Shown one piece after another: positions 44,994-51,416 of a DNA stretch of 51,416 nt. The stretch comes from Clostridiales bacterium. Lineage in GTDB: Bacteria > Bacillota > Clostridia > Lachnospirales > Lachnospiraceae. Position numbers and translations under genes: made by a program. The number at the start of each line of letters is the position of its first letter. Position 1 is the first letter of the stretch. The notes beneath the pieces are model-generated. The model searched no databases, was not told the DNA's origin, and was given only the letters and a program-made list of their open reading frames with translations. The stretch covers positions 1-51,416 of the forward strand of contig JAHAJA010000031.1 in the NCBI GenBank assembly GCA_018372435.1. The letters run 5' to 3'.

Positions 44994-45022
44994 GGGGTTT
45001 ACGCAATCTCATCCTGATAATA

Positions 45023-45187
45023 ATGCGCTTGTTTTTCAAACATGTATGCATACTTACCGTTCAAGATGATAATCAAACATACACTGCTCTAGATTCAGAC
45101 TTTCAGCAGGATATAGATCTTTCTGTTAACAATGAACTCTCTAATGGAGTAGAACTTAACCAGATTCTTGATGATATTATTAATTAA
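45023..45187 (+). pseudogene. Short ORF of unknown origin, possible gene remnant
   Basis: An ATG at 45023 opens 54 codons (MRLFFKHVCILTVQDDNQTY... to LNQILDDIIN) in the 343-nt gap between the MerR gene and lgt. Composition is protein-like, especially the acidic C-terminal half. There is no ribosome site, and the frame continues open upstream to about 44987. I do not recognise it. It may be a remnant of a larger gene or chance. Confidence 0.25.
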
Positions 45188-45251
45188 TAATAGTACACAT
45201 AAAGATTATTATAATATGCAATTTATCTAAAAATAGCATACCTATACAACC

Positions 45252-45303
45252 AATGAGCAACAAAAAAGGCTCTCCATTACAGGGAACCTTTCTGTTGCTC
45301 ATT
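45252..45303 (-). terminator. lgt terminator overlapping its own stop codon
   Basis: AATGAGCAACA (45252-45262) and TGTTGCTCATT (45293-45303) form a perfect 11-bp outer stem. Within it the minus strand reads AAAGGTTCCCTG-TAATGGAGAGCC-TTTTTT. The left arm is made of the last codons of lgt, so termination is built into the coding end. Confidence 0.75.
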
Positions 45304-46074
45304 ACTTGTATCTATTAACTTATCCGCTTCTACGCCTCTCATCTTATTCACATAGAATAAAACTCCGGCAATAATTACAAAGAAAATTGATATAAACTGC
45401 GATGTTGAAAGGAATCCAACTGACCCACGTTCGTCATCTCTAAGGAATTCAATTAAGAATCTTCCTACACCATATAAAGCAAGATATAGAGCAGCAACAT
45501 TTCCTTTGTACTTCGCTCTTCTAGCATATAACACAAGGATTCCTGCGATTAAGAAATCTCCTGCTGCCGAGAATAACTGAGTAGGTAATACTCTCACTCC
45601 CGCAGGTGCCATACTATCTGCTGGGAATACTACCCCTATTGCACAATCTGTCTCTCTACCATAGCAACACCCAGCCATGAAACATCCAATTCTACCGAAT
45701 CCTTGCGCAATGGATATAGATGGCATTACAATATCAAAATAGCTCATAAAGCTAAGCCTTTTCTTGATACAATACAACATACAGGAAAGTACTCCAGCGA
45801 TCAATCCTCCATATACAACAAATCCTTCTGACCCAATTACACCAATTGGGTCTTTTACAAAGTCCTTGAATTCAACAATTATGTATAATAGTTTTGCACC
45901 TAAGAACCCACAGATAATTGCTATCAATGCAATGTCTATAATGGACTCTTGGTTCAACCCATAACCTTTGGCACGGTGCATCGCTACAAACACTGCTAGC
46001 ATAAATCCTATAGCAATCATTAGCCCGTATCCATGTACTGTAAGTCCGCCAATGGTAATAATATCTTTTAACAT
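45277..46074 (-). CDS. lgt: Prolipoprotein diacylglyceryl transferase
   Basis: Lgt adds diacylglycerol to the lipobox Cys of prolipoproteins at the membrane. The 265-residue protein has about seven TM helices, the HGYG start motif, the signature GRIGCFMAGCCYGRETD (about 126-142) and a late GRFLIEFLRDDERG. AAAGGAG precedes the ATG. It is a single gene. It would process the lipoprotein encoded at 6466-8181. Confidence 0.96.
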   Translation of the reverse strand: MLKDIITIGGLTVHGYGLMIAIGFMLAVFVAMHRAKGYGLNQESIIDIALIAIICGFLGAKLLYIIVEFKDFVKDPIGVIGSEGFVVYGGLIAGVLSCMLYCIKKRLSFMSYFDIVMPSISIAQGFGRIGCFMAGCCYGRETDCAIGVVFPADSMAPAGVRVLPTQLFSAAGDFLIAGILVLYARRAKYKGNVAALYLALYGVGRFLIEFLRDDERGSVGFLSTSQFISIFFVIIAGVLFYVNKMRGVEADKLIDTSNEQQKGSL

Positions 46075-46268
46075 ATGCTATTCTCCTTTGTTCGCTTTTT
46101 AACTAGTATAAAATTCCTAGATAGCCTAGGCCAACAGTAGCAATTTAGCTACATCACCCAACCTTTTTAAAAGCGTTTTTGTAAATTTTACCACATACAA
46201 ACATTTACATTATATCACATATTCGTTCATGGTACTAGTATATTCAAGGAAAATACCTTGCTATTTAT

Positions 46269-46925
46269 TTATTCATGTTGATGCATTCCATCGAGATAAA
46301 AAGACATTGTTTTTAGTGCATTGTCTTTAAGTGCAAACTTAAAGCCTTCCATCTGATATTTATCTATGATGTTTAGTACATCCTTTGGTAAGCTTGAACA
46401 TAGTTTGCACCCAACTAAAATCGATTCCTGTACTAAGAAAATCTCCATTATGTCATCCGGTTTAAACACCTTGCAACGTTCATGGATAACCAGTGCCACT
46501 TCCTTAAATCGATTGTAAAACCATTGCTTAGATTCGATCATTACCTCTAAATCAATATTCTTCTCAAGGATTGCCCCGCGGATAGAAATTAAGCGAATAT
46601 ACATATCCGAATCTTCAATTATGACTGCCATCTCCTCTAATACCAACTTCTTGAATAAATCGTAATTGCCGATATCTGTATTCTTTATTCGTTGTTCCAT
46701 ATTCTCTAGGCGTCTTGCGTATTCGCGCATCAATAATTGAAAAAAAAGCATTTCTTTCGTCTTAAAATAAACAAACAGTATTCCATTGGATATTCCTAGT
46801 GCTTTTGCAATCTCCGACATCTTTATTTTCTCGAAATCTTTAGTAGCAAACATATCGGCTGCCATATCAAGGATTGCTCCTGCTTTCTCTTCTTTTGCCT
46901 CTTGGCTTCTTGCTCTCTTTGCCAC
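46269..46925 (-). CDS. TetR/AcrR-family regulator
   Basis: The 218-residue protein has an N-terminal HTH (MSEIAKALGISNGILFVYFKTKEMLF) and a helical ligand domain. It starts with GTG seven bases after AAGGAG. It follows the SDR gene by 11 nt. The palindrome over the SDR promoter is the likely operator, giving an autoregulated two-gene unit. The ligand is unknown. Confidence 0.9.
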   Translation of the reverse strand: MAKRARSQEAKEEKAGAILDMAADMFATKDFEKIKMSEIAKALGISNGILFVYFKTKEMLFFQLLMREYARRLENMEQRIKNTDIGNYDLFKKLVLEEMAVIIEDSDMYIRLISIRGAILEKNIDLEVMIESKQWFYNRFKEVALVIHERCKVFKPDDIMEIFLVQESILVGCKLCSSLPKDVLNIIDKYQMEGFKFALKDNALKTMSFYLDGMHQHE

Positions 46926-46936
46926 GTTTTCACTCC

Positions 46937-47758
46937 TTATCTCATAACCTTCTGAATCATTCTATCAAATGCTCGATCCGATAGAACGCGTTTTGAAAAT
47001 ACAGAAAGTTTAGCACCATAACCAACTAGATACCTCGTCTTTGGTTTTTTAGCTCTAACAGCCTTTGCTATTGTTTTTGATATAATTTCTGGTTTTGAAA
47101 TCTTATTTGATGAGTATGATCTTCTTAAGTAATTAACGACATGATTTGCTTGCTTTGCATAAGCTCCCTTGACTGATACTTCAGCTAGATTGTCTGCGGC
47201 AATAGCACCCCAATTTGTCTTAATTGCGCCTGGCTCAATAAGTATTACATCAATTCCAAATGGTTTTGTCTCCATACGAAGGCAATCTGAGAAGCCTTCT
47301 AGCGCATATTTGGTCGCATGATACCAGGCTCCGAATGGCGTACTGATCTTACCTGCCATAGAAGATATATTAACAATTTTACCTGCATGTTGCTTCCTCA
47401 TAGTAGGAAGTACCAATTGTGTCATACGTGCAAGGCCGAACAGATTCACCTCTAATTGCCTTCTTGCCTCATCAATAGGAACATCTTCAACAGCTCCATA
47501 GAATCCATAACCTGCATTATTCACAAGTATATCAATTCTTCCCTCTTTCTTCAATATGCTATCTACACAATTAACCATGGATTCTTCATCCGTTACATCC
47601 ACTGGTAAGATATAGATTCCTTTCTTCTCCAAGTCTTTCATCTTATCCATGTGACGTGCAGCACCATATACGGTGTATCCCATATCCTTTAAAACTAACG
47701 CTGTGTCTCTACCTATCCCTGATGATGCACCTGTTATTAATACCACTCTTTTACTCAT
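46937..47758 (-). CDS. SDR-family oxidoreductase
   Basis: The 273-residue protein has TGASSGIG (NAD(P) binding), NNAGYG, catalytic Ser in NISSMAG and YHATK, all canonical for classical SDRs. The C-terminal half, with VILIEPGAIKTNWG, resembles the YqjQ/retinol-dehydrogenase-like group acting on lipid or sterol-like substrates. The start at 47758 is chosen over an in-frame GTG at 47770 that abuts the AAGGAG site. It is cotranscribed with the tetR gene. Confidence 0.9.
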   Translation of the reverse strand: MSKRVVLITGASSGIGRDTALVLKDMGYTVYGAARHMDKMKDLEKKGIYILPVDVTDEESMVNCVDSILKKEGRIDILVNNAGYGFYGAVEDVPIDEARRQLEVNLFGLARMTQLVLPTMRKQHAGKIVNISSMAGKISTPFGAWYHATKYALEGFSDCLRMETKPFGIDVILIEPGAIKTNWGAIAADNLAEVSVKGAYAKQANHVVNYLRRSYSSNKISKPEIISKTIAKAVRAKKPKTRYLVGYGAKLSVFSKRVLSDRAFDRMIQKVMR

Positions 47759-47777
47759 ACTAATACACACTCCTTTT

Positions 47778-47798
47778 TAATTGACTCTGAGTCAATTA
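47778..47798. promoter_or_regulatory. TetR operator, 21-bp palindrome
   Basis: TAATTGACTC-T-GAGTCAATTA is a perfect inverted repeat (10 bp each side of one central base). It covers the end of the -10 and the transcription start of the SDR-tetR promoter, so bound repressor would block it. Confidence 0.85.
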
Positions 47799-47823
47799 TA
47801 TTCCTACTAAAGTAATTTGTCAA
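47795..47823 (-). promoter_or_regulatory. Consensus promoter of SDR-tetR
   Basis: TTGACA (47823-47818), 17 nt, TATAAT (47800-47795) on the minus strand: both hexamers are perfect. The start codon is 37 nt downstream of the -10. Confidence 0.88.
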
Positions 47824-47977
47824 ATAAAAACCAAAGAAAAAAAACTGGCGACTATAACTATATCAGTTTTGGTAGTTCCCATTGAATTGAATTTTATATT
47901 TGTCTCTGATACAATCAGATTATTCCCACTTATATAATAAATATCGATAATAAAATATCTGTGCTTTTGAGAGGAGT

Positions 47978-48886
47978 ATGATTGTTATTATGATATCAAC
48001 ACGAGAGTTTCAAGAAAAAGATTTGGAGTCCATTAAGAATATCCATTTTTTTATGTGGCTTCAATTACAATGGCAAAAAGATTTTCATAAGGATGATGCC
48101 ATAGTCGCCGTCGATGAAGATGACTCTGTCATCGGTGTGGCAGCACTTTCCTATGGTGGCACTTGGTACTACATTGAGAGTAACGTTACACATATTCCTG
48201 AATACTATATGCAATTTGAATGTCATGTTCAGGAGAATCATCCCGATTTTGAGTTAGTTAAGCATCTTCTTATTGATACCTTGAAGAAGCATTTTGCTAC
48301 TTACAAAGAGAAATACCCAGACAAAAAAATCGTAATGCGTTGTTGGTGCGAGGATTCTAGCTTAGAAGAAATGGAACAATTACTAAAAGAACAATTTACT
48401 GCTTATAGTATCACTCCTGTTCTATCCTTTGATTTAACTGGTGAAATTCCAAACTATACAATCCCAGAATCGATTTCTATCGGTATTCATTCTTTTGAGG
48501 ATGACGGAATGAAGCAGTATATGGAAGCTAATGAGCTAGGCTTTGACAATGTCAGGGATAGTGAGCACGAGCTTTGGTTTCGTCTAAATGGTGATACTAC
48601 TAAAGTTTTCGTTGCAAAAGACGGCGACAAAGTTGTATCCTCCGTTACGGTTTGGGGAATCGGTGATGGACGAAGTGCTACAGAGAATATATTTACCATT
48701 CCTGACTATAGACATAATAATATTGCACGTGAAACCATCGCGACTTCCCTTAGGTACCTGAAAGAACTTGGAGAAACCCAAGCTACTCTTAGTGTAGTTG
48801 GTGAAAACATTCCTGCCATTTCCTTGTACCTAGGTATGGGGTATCACGTATTCTATAATTTGTTTGAGATGCATTATACTCCATAA
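47978..48886 (+). CDS. GNAT-family N-acetyltransferase
   Basis: The 302-residue protein has a C-terminal GNAT domain with TIPDYRHNNIARETIATSLRYL (acetyl-CoA loop) and NIPAISLYLGMGYHVF. The N-terminal half has a similar but degenerate beta pattern, so it may be a tandem GNAT. Start is 47978, with AGAGGAG very close, or 47990. The substrate is unknown. It is a single gene between a divergent SDR and a convergent tcdA. Confidence 0.82.
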   Translation: MIVIMISTREFQEKDLESIKNIHFFMWLQLQWQKDFHKDDAIVAVDEDDSVIGVAALSYGGTWYYIESNVTHIPEYYMQFECHVQENHPDFELVKHLLIDTLKKHFATYKEKYPDKKIVMRCWCEDSSLEEMEQLLKEQFTAYSITPVLSFDLTGEIPNYTIPESISIGIHSFEDDGMKQYMEANELGFDNVRDSEHELWFRLNGDTTKVFVAKDGDKVVSSVTVWGIGDGRSATENIFTIPDYRHNNIARETIATSLRYLKELGETQATLSVVGENIPAISLYLGMGYHVFYNLFEMHYTP

Positions 48887-48890
48887 AACA

Positions 48891-48935
48891 GAAACGACGG
48901 CTACACTATATTTAAAATAGTGTAGCCGTCGTTTC
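48891..48935. terminator. Bidirectional terminator between GNAT gene and tcdA
   Basis: GAAACGACGGCTACACTAT (48891-48909) pairs perfectly over 19 bp with its complement at 48917-48935. It serves two convergent genes. Confidence 0.85.
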
Positions 48936-48976
48936 ATACTATAGTTTATAGTTAGTTTTTTTAAGAAATAGAATAT

Positions 48977-49741
48977 CTAGATATTTTGTTCAATACCTAA
49001 ATTCTTAACAATCTCTCCTGCCATAATAAGCCCTGCAACAGAAGGGACGAAAGATAAACTTCCTGGAATGTCTCGTCGATCCGTACATTTTCTCTGTGCA
49101 CCTGGTGGACAGATACAATTGCTTCTGCAACTCATTGACATATCTTCTAACGGTCTAGTCGGTTTTTCCTTGGAATAAACAACTGTTAGTTTCTTAACGC
49201 CTCTCTTTTTTAATTCTCTACGCATAACCTTAGCCAATGGACACATTGTCGTTTTATAGATATCCGTCACTTCGAATTTAGTTGGATCTAATTTGTTCCC
49301 TGCTCCCATGCAACTAATCACAGGTACCCCTGCTTCTTTGGCTTTCATGATAATATCAAGCTTTGCAGTTACCGTATCTACGGCATCAACAACATATGCA
49401 TATTGTGTAAAGTCGAATTGATCCGCCGTCTCTGGTAGATAGAAACACTTATGCACGGTTACTTCTGCCTTGGGATTGATGTCAAGAATACGCTCTTTCA
49501 TTACATCAACCTTATATTTACCAACGGTCTTTCTTGTTGCTATGATTTGACGATTGATATTCGTTAAACATACCTTGTCATCATCAATTAAATCAAATGC
49601 ACCTACTCCACATCTAGCAAGCGCTTCAACTGTATATCCACCTACACCACCAATTCCAAACACGGCTACTCTTGCTTCTTTAAGACTTTGCATATGCTCT
49701 TCACCTAGTAATAATTGTGCTCTTGAAAACTCGTTTAACAT
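48977..49741 (-). CDS. tcdA: tRNA threonylcarbamoyladenosine dehydratase
   Basis: TcdA (YgdL) is an E1-like ATP-dependent enzyme that cyclises t6A37 in tRNA to ct6A. The 254-residue protein has the nucleotide motif GIGGVGGYTVEALARCG, the LIDDDKVCLTNINRQ segment and a late CRSNCICPPG cysteine region. The start at 49741 has AAGGA eight bases upstream; an in-frame ATG nine bases earlier overlaps that site. It is a single gene. Confidence 0.93.
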   Translation of the reverse strand: MLNEFSRAQLLLGEEHMQSLKEARVAVFGIGGVGGYTVEALARCGVGAFDLIDDDKVCLTNINRQIIATRKTVGKYKVDVMKERILDINPKAEVTVHKCFYLPETADQFDFTQYAYVVDAVDTVTAKLDIIMKAKEAGVPVISCMGAGNKLDPTKFEVTDIYKTTMCPLAKVMRRELKKRGVKKLTVVYSKEKPTRPLEDMSMSCRSNCICPPGAQRKCTDRRDIPGSLSFVPSVAGLIMAGEIVKNLGIEQNI

Positions 49742-49899
49742 ATATACCATCCTTAATAGATAAAATCTTTTATTGCAAATTCATATTAGTTCTATATGTT
49801 TTATATGATAGCGTGTCTATTATTCTTTGTCAACTGGTAGTACTTATAAATTCATTTATGTAGATATCCTTTAATTTAATAACAAGATTTTCATTTTGC

Positions 49900-50571
49900 T
49901 TAACTCTCCTTGCTTAACTCTTTTTTCGCAATCTCCAATCGCTCTGCAAATTGATCATAGAAGTCCTTATCTTTTGAAAATGGTGTCACATAGAATAGTT
50001 GAAGCACATACATGGTGACTTTCTTTCTAAGAGTTTCGTCTTCTGCTGTCATCATTGTAGCTTGTACATCTTTTAAGAAATAATGCCATTCATTTACGAA
50101 CCCCTGATTTCTTTTCAGATCAGGCGTATCAATCCACTTACTTACCTTAACTTTTGTTTTACCCGGTTTTATACACTCATTTACCTGCATGATATATTTA
50201 AAACTTCCATCTTCATAATATCTTCCCAAAGGGAAGATTCGACAAAATCCCGGACGGAATGCATGAATACTACATCTGCCTTCCTGGTTTAAGAATACAC
50301 ATCTCTCTTGTTCCCCAACCATGCGAAGGTTTGGTAAGATTGCTCCATCTACCAGATTAAGTTCAACCTTATCTACTAACAATTCTTCAAATCTACAATT
50401 CAAGTTTACTAACAGACGATGAATATCTAATGGATCAAGAACTAATGAATTCTCCATTCCTTGACAGCAGGCGGAACACCCCTTACAATCATCACAACCT
50501 GCCTTCACCATATCATTTAGTTCATAAAATCTTCCATCTGATATCTCATTCAAACTACAATTTCTTTCCAT
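49900..50571 (-). CDS. YkgJ-family cysteine-cluster protein
   Basis: The 223-residue protein has CDDCKGCSACC (26-36), then Cys91, Cys100 and Cys110 in CVFLNQEGRCSIHAFRPGFC, the pattern of the UPF0153/YkgJ family thought to bind zinc or an Fe-S cluster. GAGG precedes the ATG. It lies 30 nt after a GNAT gene on the same strand, probably in one operon. Function is unknown. Confidence 0.88.
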   Translation of the reverse strand: MERNCSLNEISDGRFYELNDMVKAGCDDCKGCSACCQGMENSLVLDPLDIHRLLVNLNCRFEELLVDKVELNLVDGAILPNLRMVGEQERCVFLNQEGRCSIHAFRPGFCRIFPLGRYYEDGSFKYIMQVNECIKPGKTKVKVSKWIDTPDLKRNQGFVNEWHYFLKDVQATMMTAEDETLRKKVTMYVLQLFYVTPFSKDKDFYDQFAERLEIAKKELSKES

Positions 50572-50601
50572 CTTGTTTCCTCACTTCTTTATCTAATTAC
50601 C

Positions 50602-51087
50602 TTAATCTTCGTTCAATTGTCGTAACATAGCATAACGTAAATCTTCTTCATCAAAGATAATAAAACCACATTTTTTATATAGGGAAATAGCTGTCTCATT
50701 CGTTTTGTATACTCCAAGAGCTACTAATTCAAGACCTTTTTCCTTTGCTTCTTCTATTACTAAATCCATTAATTTTTTACCATAACCTTTGCCTCTTTGT
50801 TCTTCCTTCACATGGATCATAGCAAGCAACAGATAATCCTCTTCCTTTCGAACAGTTGTCCACAACGCTCCAACTACTTCTCCATCTTCATCCACATATT
50901 CTTTAATTTTATTGTTTACAGTGTTCATACCCTCTGGAAGAAGTTTATCCATATCTTCTTTGGCCTGTTTAACACATAGTTCGCGTTCTTCTCTCTCTGC
51001 ATCTGATAATTCTTCAATACCAAAACTAGTGGTATCAATGATATAGCTTCGTAATTGCTCATAGGACATATCTCTCTCAATTAACAT
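50602..51087 (-). CDS. GNAT-family N-acetyltransferase
   Basis: The 161-residue protein has the acetyl-CoA loop KEEQRGKGYGKKLMDLVIEEA (about 92-112) and the late NETAISLYKKCGFI. I chose the start at 51087, with AAAGGG nine bases upstream. An ATG at 51111 would add eight residues but includes that ribosome site. It is the first gene of a pair with the YkgJ-type gene. The substrate is unknown. Confidence 0.85.
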   Translation of the reverse strand: MLIERDMSYEQLRSYIIDTTSFGIEELSDAEREERELCVKQAKEDMDKLLPEGMNTVNNKIKEYVDEDGEVVGALWTTVRKEEDYLLLAMIHVKEEQRGKGYGKKLMDLVIEEAKEKGLELVALGVYKTNETAISLYKKCGFIIFDEEDLRYAMLRQLNED

Positions 51088-51319
51088 ATGTTCACGCCCT
51101 TTTCCTTTCATTTAGATAACTCCCTATCACTTAATTTACTCATGTATAGATACAAACTAATCGTAGATGACTAGTTGCTTATGTACGTATGTACTTATAT
51201 TCTACCATATATTAATAGTAATTAGAACTGTAGAAAATTAGCTAGATAAGAACTGTAACTCAGCAACATTCTCTCGCCCTGCATGTTATCCTTTGTGACA
51301 TAGCGAAGAACTTCTATTA

Positions 51320-51416
51320 ATCGAGTAGGAGGGAAATTCAACTAAATTTCCCGACCTCTCACACCACCGTGCGTACCGTTCGGTACACGGCGGTTCAATC
51401 AACTTAACCTGAAACA
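51320..51416 (-). mobile_element. 3' end of a group II intron (domains V and VI), truncated by the window edge
   Basis: On the minus strand CCGCCGTG pairs with CACGGTGG, enclosing a two-base CG bulge and TACC-GAAC-GGTA, which is the domain V hairpin of bacterial group II introns. GTGTGAGAGGTCGG and the domain VI stem GGGAAATT/AATTTCCC (51331-51338 with 51345-51352) follow. The intron then ends about 51320 (CTACTCGAT). The maturase ORF and 5' end would lie beyond 51416. The 51112-51319 stretch before it is AT-rich with no gene seen. Confidence 0.85.

Noticed and set aside
1..51416. CRISPR array, tRNA or rRNA genes, prophage
   Set aside because: I saw no regularly spaced direct repeats, no tRNA-like cloverleaf with a CCA-type end, no rRNA sequence and no phage structural or integrase genes. 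A tRNA search program was not run.

Overview
The window looks like low-GC Firmicutes chromosome, most likely a Lachnospiraceae / Clostridium cluster XIVa organism. The signs are strong AGGAGG-type ribosome binding sites, TTGACA/TATAAT promoters, a tryptophan T-box leader, a PspA-YdjGHI-like stress operon, an archaeal-type AspRS, and TipAS-type MerR and FadR-type GntR regulators. I saw no tRNA or rRNA gene and no CRISPR array. The species is not provable from the window alone.

Layout. 1-5.3 kb: an RNA methyltransferase-like gene (-) and a four-gene pspA-ydjG-ydjH-ydjI-like envelope-stress operon (+). 5.3-8.2 kb: class II aldolase and a WG-repeat-like lipoprotein. 8.4-13.4 kb: uvrB-uvrA with a possible LexA box. 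13.6-19.4 kb: an unusual operon (polytopic membrane protein, HypB, 893-aa multi-cluster Fe-S flavoprotein, HypA) divergent from a FadR-type GntR regulator. Two TGGT-N3-ACCA palindromes lie in the shared promoter region, and no hydrogenase subunit is nearby. 19.4-23.8 kb: ftsE-ftsX, an M23 peptidase and a C-terminal processing protease, probably one cell-wall-remodelling operon. 24-26.5 kb: a CdaR-type regulator and a solitary MsmX/UgpC-type sugar-ABC ATPase. 26.6-30.6 kb: a YitT-type membrane protein, a WecG/TagA-like glycosyltransferase, a degenerate LCP protein with a LytR_C domain, and a divergent SDR reductase. 30.9-33.8 kb: a DHHW/MBOAT pair for polysaccharide O-acetylation. 34.2-35.6 kb: non-discriminating AspRS overlapped at its start by a short structured ORF. 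36-43.3 kb: the complete trpEGDCFBA operon under a T-box. 43.3-51.1 kb: Nei/Fpg-like protein, TipAS MerR regulator, lgt, an autoregulated SDR-tetR pair, acetyltransferases, tcdA and a YkgJ-type cysteine-cluster protein. 51.3 kb to the right edge: the 3' end (domains V and VI) of a group II intron, cut by the window.

How it fits together. Most of the window is housekeeping: DNA repair, glycolysis, tryptophan synthesis, lipoprotein maturation and the envelope. The strongest candidate for a little-described system is the hypB / Fe-S flavoprotein / hypA / membrane protein operon with its own FadR-type control. Secondary points of interest are a Fpg/Nei homologue lacking the usual catalytic Pro2, an LCP-like protein lacking the usual arginine, and palindromic or structured intergenic elements, including one inside the trp operon and one before aspS.
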